This document shows positions 1 to 12,475 of a stretch of 64,000 nucleotides of DNA, piece by piece. Both the position numbers and the translations under genes were made by a program. The notes under the pieces were generated by a model, which saw nothing but the letters and a program-made list of their open reading frames with translations, did no database searches and had not been told where the DNA came from. This DNA comes from Nilaparvata lugens (Eukaryota; Arthropoda; Insecta; Hemiptera; Delphacidae), in the NCBI RefSeq assembly GCF_014356525.2, contig NC_052508.1:64752917-64816916 (forward strand), written 5' to 3'. Each line of letters starts with the position of its first letter. The first letter of the stretch is position 1.

Positions 1-118
1 TTCTCATATTTTGAAAACATGTTTGACTAATCAAAGCCGTTGAAGATCAAAGAGAAACACCGATTTTAGAGGACCATTCTAAAATTTCTCAAGACACTTC
101 GCAAGTCTATTAGTGTAT

Positions 119-926
119 TGCCGTGCTACCAATTTTTCCTTAAACGGTTGGAATAGCATATAACACCTATCACACTAAGGAAAGTTGTCGGCTCCAATAA
201 AATAGATACTTGATAAACTGTGAATGGATCTATTGCCTATGAATGAGAAATCCAGTTTTCAGAGCAAATTAACTTATAATCTTCAGATGAAAATTTTGGC
301 AAAAACACAGAATTATAAAACGAACAATAACTTATAAGCTTAATGATTTCAGAATTATTACGAACTAAAAAATACTTATCTAGCTTGCAGTTGAAACACA
401 GTGGCTATTGGCTTTACTACACTAATAGCGAATTTTGCACAAAAATTTATATAAACTTCAATCTAAAACATTAATAAATTCATTTAAACAGACAATAACT
501 CAGAGCACAAAATTATACAAGCAACAGCCAGCCATTAGTTTCAGAAGAAGGTCAGACAGGAAAAGCAAAGTTGAAAGTCACCAAACCAACGCCCTCTTCA
601 ATATCGATCTTTACAGACACGTCAACACAAAATTATAACTTATAAATTTAGAATTCACATTCTACATCTGTTCTCAATAAAACTTTAATTTGAAAATGTT
701 ATTTTAAATTTTTATACATATATTCTATTCAAATAAACGATTTATTTAGTAATTTGTTAACCCTACCTCGGTGACATTATGGAACAATGCAACAAACATT
801 TACGATAATAAATTCTCCGTCAAAAAATTTGTCTGTCTATTGATAACTCTGACATTTACTATAAAGTTCCAAAGATCTCGAATTGAAGATTCGATTCCAA
901 TGTGAGAAGAAAAATGTAATATTACA
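119..926 (-). repeat. Left LTR (3' LTR of the element)
   Basis: This 808-bp copy matches 5348-6155 over every stretch I compared. It starts TG and ends CA on both strands. On the element's sense strand it follows the polypurine tract, so it is the 3' LTR. A short open frame inside each LTR (435-638 and its copy) is identical in both and has no sign of being a gene. Confidence 0.88.
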
Positions 927-940
927 AATACCCCCCTCTT
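927..940 (-). other. Polypurine tract of the LTR element
   Basis: On the minus strand the bases directly before the 3' LTR read AAGAGGGGGGTATT. This purine-rich run is the normal plus-strand primer signal of LTR retroelements. It sets the orientation of an element that has no pol gene to show it. Confidence 0.7.
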
Positions 941-2002
941 GACATAAAAAAAATTTTACTGTTTGAAAATTCAAAGAAAAAAAATTTACATTGACCCTAA
1001 TGAAAATTGTTGAAATTTAAATTCGAGAACAGTAACAATTTTTTCTAGAAAAACATTACATGTCATCCAAAAATATTGAAAATTATTATAAAAATTCATC
1101 AATAGCGTTTGTTATATGTTTCCAAACAATATCTCAAAATATAGAATATCAATATTACTTTTGATTTAGCTTTATAATTTAAAGAAAAATATCTCAACAG
1201 AAAGTTTAATATGTAAAGAATAGTTTTTTTTGAAATTGCACATAAATTTAATAGATAGAAAAATTTAATTTTTATTGCATAAAAAAAATTTTAGTATGTT
1301 GAATAAAAAATTTATTATTATTATTATTTTTTTTTTTTTTTTTTTTTTAAATGAATTGATGAATTGTTACATTTAATTTTCACATAAAATTTCAATAAAT
1401 CGAAAAATGTTCATTTCTTTCACTACTGATGCGGTTGATTTTATTGATGCACATTTTGGAAAACAGTCCGTTAAGGCACTCAGTATGATTTTCAGTTAAG
1501 TGTGACTCCAATGTGATGACGTTAAGTGTTGGGCTGATCTGGATGCAGGTAGTGTTGGGCTGATACTTGTAGTCGACTGCTGCATACCAAACTCGATACA
1601 GGTGACATCTCAGTTAGCATTGCTTCATGTTTGTAGTAGACGGCTGCATTCCAAATTCAATACAGTCACATAAATTTTGTATCATATTTGTAATTATACA
1701 ATGTACATTTCAGGCTTGAAATGACAATGTAATTCATTTTTTTTTTGGAAAAGAGATAGACGCTGCATACAGGATTAATTTAGGTGAGGATTAATTTAGG
1801 TAAGGTTTGGTTTTGTTTTATATTTTCAGCTTTCAAGGTTTAGAGTTCTGCATACAGGAATAATTTAGGAGAGGATTTTTTGAATCAATTCTTTCATGAT
1901 ACTGTGACTGTTCTTCTGAATTCAAAGTTGTGAATGTGAACATGGATGGCAATTACCTCCAGGTAATGCAGTAGTGTTGAAGTTTGAGATACAGAGTCAG
2001 CA

Positions 2003-2560
2003 ATAAGCGTTGGCATTGCTATTGGCGTATTCTTTGGTGTCGGCTTTGGCATTGGCGTTGATATTGGCATTGGCGTTGGCGTAGCTATTGACATCAGCAC
2101 AGGCATCGGCGTTGATTTTGGTGTTGGCATCAGCATTGGCGCAGGCATTGGCGTAGCTATTGGCATTGATTTTTGTTGTTGGCATTGGCGCAGATTTTGG
2201 CATTGGCGTAGCTATTGGCATTGGCGCAGGCATTGGCATTGATTTTTGTTGTTGGCATCAGCATTGGCGCAGATATTGGCGTAGCTATTGGCATTGATTT
2301 TTGTTGTTGGCATTGGCACAGATTTTGGCATTGGCGTAGCTATTGGCATTGGCGCAGGCATTGGCATTGATTTTTGTTGTTGGCATCAGCATTGGCGCAG
2401 ATTTTGGCATCAGCATTGGCGCAGATATTGGCTTCGGCGCAGGCATCGGCGTAGATTTTGGCGTAGTTATTGGTGTTGATATTGGTGTTGACATTGACGT
2501 AGTTATTGGTGTAGGCCGCAGCGTAGATTTAGGCGTAGATATTGGCGTAGTTATGTCACA
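2003..2560 (-). repeat. Hexamer-based minisatellite inside the LTR element
   Basis: About 560 bp are built from degenerate 6-bp words such as ATTGGC, GTAGCT, GCAGGC and GCAGAT. A longer motif, ATTGATTTTTGTTGTTGGCA, recurs near 2164, 2238, 2294 and 2366. Because the period is a multiple of three, long open frames appear on both strands and encode Pro/Met/Ala-rich or Gly/Ile-rich repeats. I regard these as by-products of the repeat. Base composition is clearly GC-richer than the flanks. Confidence 0.8.
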
Positions 2561-4263
2561 CTAGTTTGAAAATCACCCAAATGTTCTTAACACTCTTCAT
2601 GGCGTTCACTTGTTACTGATTTCGAGATTCACATGATAACTATTTCAATGTTAATGTCTGTGCTGTACCTGTTATCTTAAAATACTTATAAACTAAAAAG
2701 AAAAACTTGATTAGGCTATCAATACAATCTAATACACATAAAAATTATTTTAAATATATATGAAATTGAAATTTGTTAACATCTTATTATACAGTCAGCA
2801 ATACATAAATTGTGAAATATGGACATATCAATGATAAATTTAAAAAAAAAAATCATTCATTTATTCACTGTTCAAATATCAACATTTTAATCCATTCTTC
2901 AAAATAGAAATATAATTTCATAACACCCTGTATCATTATCAAAATTGTAAAAAACAAACATCATAACAACACAACAAAATTTAATTTCAATACATATTTC
3001 AATAATTTCAGACATTTGGTCTTCTATTCAATCATTTCATAATATATTTGCATTTCATTATTATTAATATAACATTTCATTTATAGCATGTTCATTTCAC
3101 ATTTATGATTTATCATTCAGGGTTTCAAAATTATTTAGTTTTAATTTGTTCAAAAATTGTATAAAAAGCAAATTATTTAATATTGTTAATCATCGTTTGT
3201 TGGATACTATAGTTTATTTCGACTTTTCAATGTTCTAAACACAAACTACATTTCATGACAAAACTTTACTATCAAACATTAAACAAGAAACCATTCAAAA
3301 CATCAATAATATTTTGCTTCAAAGGCAAACAATATTCATAATTAATCATCATTTTGCATCTATGGCAATCAACATTATTAATCATTAATTTTTGCATCTA
3401 TGGCAATCAACATAAGTAATCAACACAAAAAATATTATCTCATTACTGCCTCTCTAAGTCATAACCTCTGTTATTCCTTCTTTAGGCAATAATGGGTTTC
3501 CATCTCAAAAAAAAAACAATCACATACCAGCAAAATTCTAATCAACAAACCCCACTAAAAATTCTACATACACTCCAGCATCCATTTCAAACGATAATCA
3601 ATCATATCAAAATTTATAGAACAAACAGTTTTAAAATTTGAAAAAAAAAATCAATTACAAAACACTTATTTCAATTAATAATATAACAAAACGTTTTAAA
3701 TTGAACCAAATATTTTTTTAAAATAATTTAAAATTTAAAGACTGTATAATAAGTATAAACATTTCAAGATTATAATACAAAGATGATCAAGATGAAATAC
3801 TGGGTAAATAAGTTCCCTAAAACAATACAAAGAAGAGAAAAAGAAAACTGGGTAAATAAATTCCCTAAAACAATACACACAAAATTGATACACTTCACAT
3901 AAGTGATACATGATGAAAAAATATGTCACAAGCACACAATTCTTTACACTACAATGGATAGATTTTAGAAAAGTTAAGTTTTATCAACAATTTAAAGATT
4001 AGGAAAATAAGCTACTATTTCAACTTCTAATATTATTTCAGAAAAAATACAAATTTAAATGACTATGGACAAGATTGGTTAAGATATGCATCATAGAAGA
4101 AACTTACTGAATATTACACAAAGACAGGAAAGAATTGAAATTTGAAAAGATCAAGGGCCAAGAAAATAGGCTACAGGAAAGAAAAAAGATACAATTATGG
4201 ACTCTTACCATACGTAGTATTTACGGTCATTGCTATTCTGAATCCCGGCATGACACAGGATTC

Positions 4264-5175
4264 CTAATCATTGTGTGTTGGGGAATACCCTTTCATCATG
4301 TGATTCATAGTCATCATCTTGTAAATAATCAACTTGAAACAACCTTTGAATACTAGCACATCAATGGAAACTTTGTGTTTTGTTTTCTTCAATAGTATGA
4401 TTTTATTCATGGTTTCATTTGTTTCAACCAAGCAGTTTTGCCTACAAAAGTTCGTCATGTTCACTTGAGAATGCATAGCATACATCTTTTCAATTCTCAG
4501 TTGAAAGTTGAACTCATCAACTTGACTCAAAGCAACATTCATTTTGTTCACATTGTTCCTAACCTCCACAGAAACCTGTCTCATGTAATCATTCATTTTG
4601 TTTACAATCTTCCTAACTTTTGATGTAGTAATCTGATCCATAGAAACATTTGATTTGTTTACTGTTTTCCTAACCTTCAATGTAGCAATAGTACTTTCTT
4701 GATAGTTGACTTTCAATGAAGACAACTCCCTACCTACTTCTTTACTCAATTCTATACTTTCACTATGGTTGACTTTTTCAACAACAGTAACTAGGCCTAC
4801 ATTGTCAGAAACTTGAATGAGTTGATCCTGTATCTTAACACTACTATTATCATGCTTCAAATTGTTTTCATTTTCATGGTTATCACTCAATTTTTCATGT
4901 GCATCTTTCAATAGAAGGTTTATACTAACCTGCTCTAGTCTAATGCTAGTACATTCTTGCTTCATATCATCAAACCTAGCATTTTGATTTTTAAACATTT
5001 GGTCTAACTTAGCATTTTGCTTATCAAATTTAGCATTTAACTCATCAAATCTAGCATCTAGCTTATCAAACCTTTGTGTTAAGAATGCTATAAGATTCAG
5101 ATCATTTTTAATGTTGCCATTTTGTAATATGCACTGATTCATTAAAACTTGATCTCTCTTGAACCGATCTCCCAC
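4264..5175 (-). CDS. Coiled-coil protein of the LTR element, unknown function
   Basis: This is the only substantial ORF of the element (303 codons). It begins with ATG 172 bp inside the 5' LTR boundary, the place where gag normally sits. Residues about 30-75 form a heptad-like series with repeated (A/K)RFD-type units (DARFDELNAKFDKQNAKLDQ), which predicts a coiled coil. Residues about 165-225 contain three to four copies of a repeat with the core V-R-K/N-x-V-N-K. There is no zinc knuckle, no protease motif and no clear signal peptide; the C-terminus is basic and Met-rich. A structural Gag-like or RNA-binding role is only inferred from its position and coiled coil. The intact frame fits a recent insertion. 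Confidence 0.6.
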   Translation of the reverse strand: MGDRFKRDQVLMNQCILQNGNIKNDLNLIAFLTQRFDKLDARFDELNAKFDKQNAKLDQMFKNQNARFDDMKQECTSIRLEQVSINLLLKDAHEKLSDNHENENNLKHDNSSVKIQDQLIQVSDNVGLVTVVEKVNHSESIELSKEVGRELSSLKVNYQESTIATLKVRKTVNKSNVSMDQITTSKVRKIVNKMNDYMRQVSVEVRNNVNKMNVALSQVDEFNFQLRIEKMYAMHSQVNMTNFCRQNCLVETNETMNKIILLKKTKHKVSIDVLVFKGCFKLIIYKMMTMNHMMKGYSPTHND

Positions 5176-5220
5176 TCAGCAACAAACCATTCATAACCTA
5201 TCAAGATATCTATCTACTAA

Positions 5221-5347
5221 TAATTTCTATAACCAGGGATTTCATGGTGTACCATTTGGGACATATTTATTTTGTAATTCGGTCCCACCACAGGGGTAAC
5301 ATTTGGAACAAATGTGGTGATTCAGTCCCACACCAGGGCGTACCATT
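5221..5347 (-). other. Primer-binding-site region with a triplicated motif
   Basis: Two bases inside the 5' LTR the sense strand reads TGGTACGCCCTGGTGTGGGA. It starts with the TGG expected opposite a tRNA CCA end, but I cannot assign it to a tRNA. Diverged versions follow: one reading AAATGTTACCCCTGTGGTGG, and one reading AAATGGTACACCATG with CCCTGG close behind. So the motif is present about three times in 127 bp. Confidence 0.5.
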
Positions 5348-6155
5348 TGCCGTGCTACCAATTTTTCCTTAAACGGTTGGAATAGCATATAACACCTATC
5401 ACACTAAGGAAAGTTGTCGGCTCCAATAAAATAGATACTTGATAAACTGTGAATGGATCTATTGCCTATGAATGAGAAATCCAGTTTTCAGAGCAAATTA
5501 ACTTATAATCTTCAGATGAAAATTTTGGCAAAAACACAGAATTATAAAACGAACAATAACTTATAAGCTTAATGATTTCAGAATTATTACGAACTAAAAA
5601 ATACTTATCTAGCTTGCAGTTGAAACACAGTGGCTATTGGCTTTACTACACTAATAGCGAATTTTGCACAAAAATTTATATAAACTTCAATCTAAAACAT
5701 TAATAAATTCATTTAAACAGACAATAACTCAGAGCACAAAATTATACAAGCAACAGCCAGCCATTAGTTTCAGAAGAAGGTCAGACAGGAAAAGCAAAGT
5801 TGAAAGTCACCAAACCAACGCCCTCTTCAATATCGATCTTTACAGACACGTCAACACAAAATTATAACTTATAAATTTAGAATTCACATTCTACATCTGT
5901 TCTCAATAAAACTTTAATTTGAAAATGTTATTTTAAATTTTTATACATATATTCTATTCAAATAAACGATTTATTTAGTAATTTGTTAACCCTACCTCGG
6001 TGACATTATGGAACAATGCAACAAACATTTACGATAATAAATTCTCCGTCAAAAAATTTGTCTGTCTATTGATAACTCTGACATTTACTATAAAGTTCCA
6101 AAGATCTCGAATTGAAGATTCGATTCCAATGTGAGAAGAAAAATGTAATATTACA
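5348..6155 (-). repeat. Right LTR (5' LTR of the element)
   Basis: This is the 808-bp partner of 119-926. On the sense strand an AT-rich stretch with TATA-like words (around 5935-5955) lies inside it and could serve as the promoter. It lies upstream of the primer-site region and of the 303-codon ORF. Confidence 0.88.
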
Positions 6156-6159
6156 GTAT

Positions 6160-7600
6160 GATAATATTCAAAGAAGATAGTTGTTAATGAAATATTATAG
6201 TTAATAATTTATTCATTTCTTATCTTATTATATTTGATTTTCACAATAGAGAAACTCTTTCAAAACACAAAAACATAGTCAGTCCATTGATTAGAATTAC
6301 TAAAAATTAAATGTAATTAAATTAAACAAAATTTTAAGATAGAATAAAATAGAGAAGATAATCTATCTATACAAGAGATATACAGTCTCTGTTGAAGAGT
6401 ATTGCTCATTCCACTTTGAATAATAATATACACTCCTTATTCTATTGTCAGAGTTTTTATAGACTATACCTATTATTATTTTCAATCTTCGAATTTCAAC
6501 TATGAGATACAAGATTTTTCACAATATTAGTATCATAACACTACATTATCAAAGTGAGTAGACAACAATCATTGGATTAGTTCAACGCTGATTCCATTGG
6601 AGCTTTCAAAGGTTCAAATAGATTGAATTGCACGATACTTGGATGAAATAAATTGATATGAATGAAATAATTGATGTTTAATTCCATACAGTTTTCAGAA
6701 CTCACGTTAATAAAATCGATTTCAGTGTAAATCAATTTCAGGTTGCCACGTTCTTCAAATCTATAGTTGTTGTGAGATTCACTTTAAACTGTCAGAATAT
6801 TCCTTCTAATAAATAAATGCTTCCCATTCAGCCAGTGCTGACAGTTTGAAGTTAGTCCCACCACAAACGTTTCATTTTAGTGAATTGTCATCGAAAAATT
6901 ACCATTTTCACGCCAACAGGTCGTATCCATTACCAGAGTGTACCATATACCATTTACAAATTATATTAGCTAATCGATGCTAAATCATCAGCCAAAACAA
7001 AACATTGTTTAGGCTAGCTACCTTGGAACTGTTCATTGATTGAGAAGCTGTGATTTTTTAGTAATTGGATTTAAATGAATTACAAAATATGCACTCCTAC
7101 TATATTTATCATTTGAATACTCGATGGGACTATAGTGCTGAGATTTACATCAAACTTTTAGCATAAGGTAGTTGAAATGAAAGAAGCATTGATTTAATTT
7201 ATAAGAAACGCTGATGATTTGAAGTAAATCTCAATGTTCCTCAATCTTCCACTCGAAAAACACTCTAATATCCAGTTTCCAAATTTCTATTTTTATTTAT
7301 TATAGCAGAAGAAATAGTACATCATATTATTTATTCTTTATCGATTGATACAATAAGTACATCATCAAAAACGATAGGGGGAGAAAAAATAAGGTAACCT
7401 TGTGCTATTCCTCTCCCAAATTTAGATAAGGTTACACACATAGTCAAAATAGGTTAAGTCTTGTAGTTGTTCACTTCACAAAATTGTCAGTTCTCAATTA
7501 TTTTCACAAAGTACATTTTTAAATTTAGATGCTTCAAAACCAAATATAGACCTACATGACCACCATACCGATATAATTGATATTATAATAATCCAGAGAT
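6160..7600. other. Intergenic, no gene seen; one MITE and dispersed repeat
   Basis: AT-rich DNA with no convincing ORF. A copy of the GTGAGATTCACTT MITE family lies at about 6768-6866. The stretch around 7375-7440 (ending CTCTCCCAAATTTAGA) is related to stretches near 23775-23835, 39490-39560 and, inverted, 55650-55710. It is therefore part of another dispersed repeat. Confidence 0.5.
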
Positions 7601-7790
7601 TGTCAGTTTGGTGTAAGGATAAGCATTCCTGACCGGCAATTAGGAGGTACTGGGTTCGATTCCCGGGCTGACAAATAATTTTTGAATAGTAGCGCTCATC
7701 GAATTTCCATCTAGCTGTTTACCCTGTTGTCAATATTTGCAGTAGCAAAAGTCTTCGGGGTGAATTACAGCATTTAATTTGGATTTTCGT
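7601..7790 (+). mobile_element. tRNA-derived SINE
   Basis: The head at 7601-7675 folds as a tRNA. It has a 7-bp acceptor stem (TTGTCAG/CTGACAA), a 5-bp anticodon stem with loop CCGGCAA and a T arm with loop TTCGATT. A-box and B-box pol III signals are recognisable (TGGTGTAAGGATAA and GGTTCGATTCC). The base before the anticodon is C instead of the normal U, there is no well-formed D arm, and the tRNA part runs directly into about 110 bp of unrelated sequence. This is the layout of a SINE, not a working tRNA gene. The 3' end is approximate. Confidence 0.6.
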
Positions 7791-10700
7791 TTAATAATAA
7801 TAATTAATTAATATTATTTAAAAGAGCATTTATTTTCATTCATACCGTTATTTTTCAAGGGTTTTATTTTTTCTTGACTTGTAGGCTAAACAGAAAGCAA
7901 ACCAAACCTAGTGGACCCACATTATTCAAAATAGATTGCATTTTGACACAGAAACAACTATAAAATGATTATGAAATCGATTTTAGTCATCCGCCAATCT
8001 AAATTCTGTAGTGAGGTTCATTTCAAGCTGTCATCATTGGTTAAATGGGAAACATGGATGTTATTTATAAGAAATGCTGACAGTTCATATCGAATCTCAT
8101 AGCAGTGAGTGCAAGGTAATATTCACTTCCTACATGTGGCCTTGAGTGATACAGCACAGGCTAGGCTTCGTCCCACTGTTGTCTAATCTTGTAGGCAACA
8201 ATAACAGCTGGTGAGCCGTTAGGCTAAAAAAGGCTGCGAAAGGTATTAGAATATTATGAAATTTATGTCAAATTACAATCAAAAATTTAACGCAGTTTAA
8301 GATTGAAAAATGAATTATTATAATTGATGGGTTTCAAGCTTATGTGGTGGGCAATGTTGAAGTAGGCAGGTCCCTACAGTAATGATGAAGTTTATTTTTA
8401 ACTTGAATTCGAGACAAACTTCATCTTTCAAAAATAGCTTGAATGAGAAGAATATCAGCTACCCTATTTTTGCAAACTTTCAAAGCAAGTTAACTTATTC
8501 TCAAGACTGGCTTCTTGCTGTCAACTACCGCTGTTTATTTTTGCAAGTTCAACTTCAAAATTCAAATAGGCTACTTGCTGCCGATGTATGTCAGCTCATC
8601 TTAGTTACTTCTGGTCCATATTATTTTTCAAGTGCACCGTACTGTATCCATATATTTAACCGATGACTATATTTTCGAAATTTTAATTTAATTCATCAAC
8701 CATTTTCAATTCTCTAAATTTAAGAATAGTCTTCTTCTCTTGTAGCCTATTATAATTATTTTGTCTTTTTTCTTTAGGGCTACTTTTTTATATAAATAAA
8801 ATAAAAAACTGAGTATCCATTCGCCACAATTATAATTATTATTTATTTTGTGACGAAATGATTTAAAAAGGGTACTCAGATTTATATTTTTATTAATATA
8901 ATTATTTTATTTATTCAGCTAAGAAGACATAGGTACTTTGGGATAGCCAGTATTAGATAAAAAATCACCAATTTTTATCGACTGAGCATTAGTATATGAG
9001 CGAAATGGGAAAACCATGAATGGAACAATGATATAAATTTACGGGACACTTTTCAGAGGAATATTTCATTTCATTTCAAATATAAACCTCAGTCATTCTT
9101 AATATAAATATAATATAAACCACAGTCCCATTTATTAACTGTATGTGCTAGAGTGCTACAGTTACTTTTTAAGATATAGTGGGATTCTCTCAAAGCTGTC
9201 ACCAATCTCCATTAATAGCATTAATGCTTCCCGTCAAAACAATGCTGACAGTATGATATGAGTCTCACTACAGCAGGATACCGTGAATGAACTAACAGTT
9301 ATTCAAAAGCAAGCTTTACACAAATAGAAAGTCTACATTTTCTTCATGCTAGATGGACAGGAGATAAATATTCTAAAGAATGATAATAATTATTACATCT
9401 GGGACCTATAGGATAGAAACGACAGTCAAAAGTTCAGAAAGTAAAACAAAGCAAGTTGTTGAGTAATTTTGCATCGGCTCGCGTGATAATTTTCATAATT
9501 GGCGCACCAGAGAATGAAAGAAATGGTTGTATTTGCCAAGACAATAAGCTGTTTAAAGAAGTATTATGGAGCATGAGAACTGAATCTTAATCACTCACAC
9601 AAATATTATAGCATAATGGACGACCTAGTTTAAAAATGTTCAGTGTTATAACTTATCATCATACACAGAGTGATGTGAAGACAGATAATACAAAATGACA
9701 ATAAATTATCTCCTACAATATAATAAGTAAGGCCTACGCATATGCCTGCTATTTTATAAATATCAGAAAACGTTTATGTAGGCTATATTGTAGATTTACA
9801 ATATGAGGAAAGAATGCTGAACATGCAAAAATACCAGTAAAATGTAAATCTTATAATTCATAATTATATTTTTTAATTGAAAATATTGCATTTATGATAT
9901 TAACATATTTTTTTCAATACCGGTACCTGTAATTGATAGTTCAAGTTTCAAGTACCTAGGCTACCGGTACCTTAATCAAGCCAACATTATACGATAACGT
10001 GCTTAACAAAAAGTAGAAAATATTAGAAATATTCTAGAACATTAAAAGAATAAGAGAAAAATATTCCTTTACATACAGACATGAGTTTGACTCCAAAATA
10101 AAATAATTTTCTCTGCTATTATTACATGCAGTACTGTAGTATAAATCCAGAGACTTCAACGGCCATAGAAAAGAAGCACCAAGTCAATCAAGAATTGAAC
10201 TATTCCTTATTTTCTGTCTCTTAGTGATGATGCCCACACATGCTCCAGGCTTGTGCGAGCTGGGTGATAGGAAAATTGTTGATATAAATAAATGTAACTG
10301 GGTGCAGTTCCTCAGTGAAATCTTATAAATCACAAGGGAAAAGAGCTTCTTCACAATTTTGTCAAAATAGCCCCAATATTTTTCATCATTTTCAGAAAGA
10401 GAGTGATGACACAATGTATAAAAAAAATGCAACTGATATAAGTTAACATAATTGGACACGTGGGTGCTGTATGTGTATCATATAACAGAGATAAACAAAT
10501 GTTTACTCATAAATGGAATACTGAAATCATCTCATTCAACTTTAAATTCTAGCTTTCAAACAAAAAATGAATGAGTACACTATATGCAATAATCAGAGTC
10601 TGGAATCTTGCAATTTGTCCTTTGTAGGAAGTATCAGCTATCAGCAAGAAGCCTTGCGTTCATCCGATTTGGAAATTCAAGGTTGCAAAGTTGCAATGAC

Positions 10701-11820
10701 TACCTACCTATTTCAAAAAGAATCATGCCAGTAGAGTAGAACAATATTCAGTAATCCATAATATATTAGGTACTTGACAACTCAATTAGTTCTTACAAAG
10801 TGGCATATTATTCATTTACATTAAAAAATAATATGTGAGAATTGCAGCAATGTTTTTTACGCATTTAAATAAATCTATTTGAAGTTTGCGAATATGGTTC
10901 TATATTTTAAGACATTTTTCCAAGAGTTAACTTACCAAAAACACCGCTTATAGTTGAATCAAACGTTAAAATCCATGGCTGTAGTTGAATTAAACTTTTC
11001 GTTAGTTCGTAGGCGTTCAACTAAAACTCGAAAACAGCCGCGATTTTATTTGATATGAGTTAGCACCTGAAGCATGCTCCGCGAACCAAGATAGCAAACT
11101 GAAGTGCCAGGAGATAGAAGATAGAACCTGTAGCACAAGATTCTTGCGCCCTTCCATTCTCTCTCACTGAGAATATTCGGAGAATTCCAGATTGGTGCTT
11201 TTACGCCATCTGTGTTCTAAAAGACGTACTAGAGGAAGAAATTCCAGAGCGGATAGACTATTACCACAGAATACAATTAAAGAAGTTTTCTCTGCTATTA
11301 CAGTGAAGTGCCCTATTCTGTTTCCATTTCATGGAGCTCCAGGGACTTGAAGTACAATAGTGAAGAAGAATCATAAGTTATTATTAGCATACATTTAATA
11401 TTATATTGCTCCAATGTGCTAATATAGAGAACTTGACTTCTTGTTATATTAAAACTGTGTGTAATCCTACAAATATAACTTAAAAGACAATACGGCACAT
11501 GTATTACCGTATTCTATTTTATTCGAACACTATTCAAATTTTCTGAAATATTATTTTAATGGATTCGAATCGCTAGGACACGGTTACCGTCCAAAAAATT
11601 CATCAATAGGTAAGCCTTGGTTCCAAGTCTTATTTAAAAACGGTGAAGTGAGATCATCCGTACCACGGATGAAGGAACCCTTTTATATGAGAATATGTTT
11701 TTACTCAGTGTCCGTACATTCGTCAAATTTGTTTATTGGTTCTTATGGTGTTTATTTTGTTGAATGACGTTTTTTATCCAAGGTTGATTTCCTAAAACGT
11801 ACACCAACAGTAAAATGCTT
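7791..11820. other. Intergenic, no gene seen
   Basis: No ORF here shows coding character or usable splice sites. MITE-family copies lie near 8007-8107 and 9175-9274. A short palindromic stretch with two GGTACC sites lies near 9921-9972. Confidence 0.45.
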
Positions 11821-11958
11821 CCCATTGAATTTCTGCTTTGCTTGGTAGAAAAATAATACCATTCGATCTTAAAGGGGTGTTCAGAAAGCAGAATGAAAAT
11901 GTGTGACATCCCATTGAGAACGATTTTTTTTCTACCAAGCAGAGGAGGAATTCATTGG
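11821..11958. repeat. Short inverted repeat (foldback)
   Basis: Arms of about 33 bp (11821-11853 and 11925-11957), sharing TGCTTGGTAGAAAAA and its complement, surround a spacer of about 70 bp. There is no coding content. The form is that of a small non-autonomous DNA element. Confidence 0.6.
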
Positions 11959-12132
11959 AACAAATTGCCCCGAAAGAGTCGGGGGGCATTAGTTCTTATT
12001 GCGCTCATTAAACTAGAAAGGATCACCAGGTTCTGGCGACCACCAATCAGATTTTGCTGTCTCATTCGAGTCGCCAGCCCATCAGCCTTTCTAGAGTTCG
12101 AGCTAGCTTTATACTAACATAGAGAAAAAATA

Positions 12133-12260
12133 GCGTTTATGTCGCAACTTTTACTGTTATCTCATACAATATGAGAGGCTACCAACGTCACACAGCTTCA
12201 CAGGAAAGAACTACGTGGACTATCGGCTTGACATAACAGTAAAAGTTGAGACATAAACGC
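12133..12260. repeat. Inverted repeat with 28-bp arms
   Basis: 12133-12160 and 12233-12260 are reverse complements with one mismatch (core CAACTTTTACTGTTAT). The spacer is 72 bp. It looks like a foldback MITE. Confidence 0.7.
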
Positions 12261-12350
12261 CTCTTACCGTGGGTTATCTACCTATGCTATTGTTTCTCTA
12301 AGCAACCATATTTGATCTCTAGCAAGACTGGTGGTTGAATGTATAGGAGC

Positions 12351-12475
12351 CTTAGGGCCAGACCATATTAACAGTTTTTTCAGGCGTTTTCAGAATCGGT
12401 AGGGCTGGTATAACTCTCCAATTTACTGATTGGGTTGTCGCCTGAAAAAACGTTTAGCATGGTCTGGCCCTTAAG
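12351..12475. repeat. Foldback element with ends CTTAGGGCCAGACCAT
   Basis: The left end CTTAGGGCCAGACCAT and the right end ATGGTCTGGCCCTTAAG are complementary. The pairing resumes inside at TTTTTTCAGGCG/CGCCTGAAAAAA. Total length is about 125 bp. Confidence 0.7.

Larger units (their letters stand above)
119..6155 (-). mobile_element. Complete non-autonomous LTR retrotransposon (minus orientation)
   Basis: Two direct 808-bp repeats (119-926 and 5348-6155) begin TG and end CA and bound a 4421-bp interior. The 4 bases GTAT lie just outside both ends (115-118 and 6156-6159), as expected for a target-site duplication. A purine tract next to the left LTR and a TGG-starting primer-site-like sequence next to the right LTR both fit transcription on the minus strand. 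I see no protease, reverse transcriptase, RNase H or integrase in the interior. It holds one 303-codon ORF, a GC-richer hexamer minisatellite and AT-rich filler. This makes it a LARD-like element that would need enzymes from a relative. No LTR differences were found by eye, which implies a recent insertion. Confidence 0.85.

Noticed and set aside
435..638. 67-codon open frame, repeated identically at 5664-5867
   Set aside because: Both lie inside the two LTRs, antisense to the element, and repeat only because the LTRs are identical.
1894..2564. Several open frames of 60-90 codons on both strands
   Set aside because: They are products of the hexamer minisatellite, whose period is a multiple of three. 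No start context or conserved sequence supports translation.
7601..7675. Functional tRNA-Ala(GGC) gene
   Set aside because: The fold is tRNA-like, but the base before the anticodon is C, the D arm is poor and the sequence continues into a SINE body.
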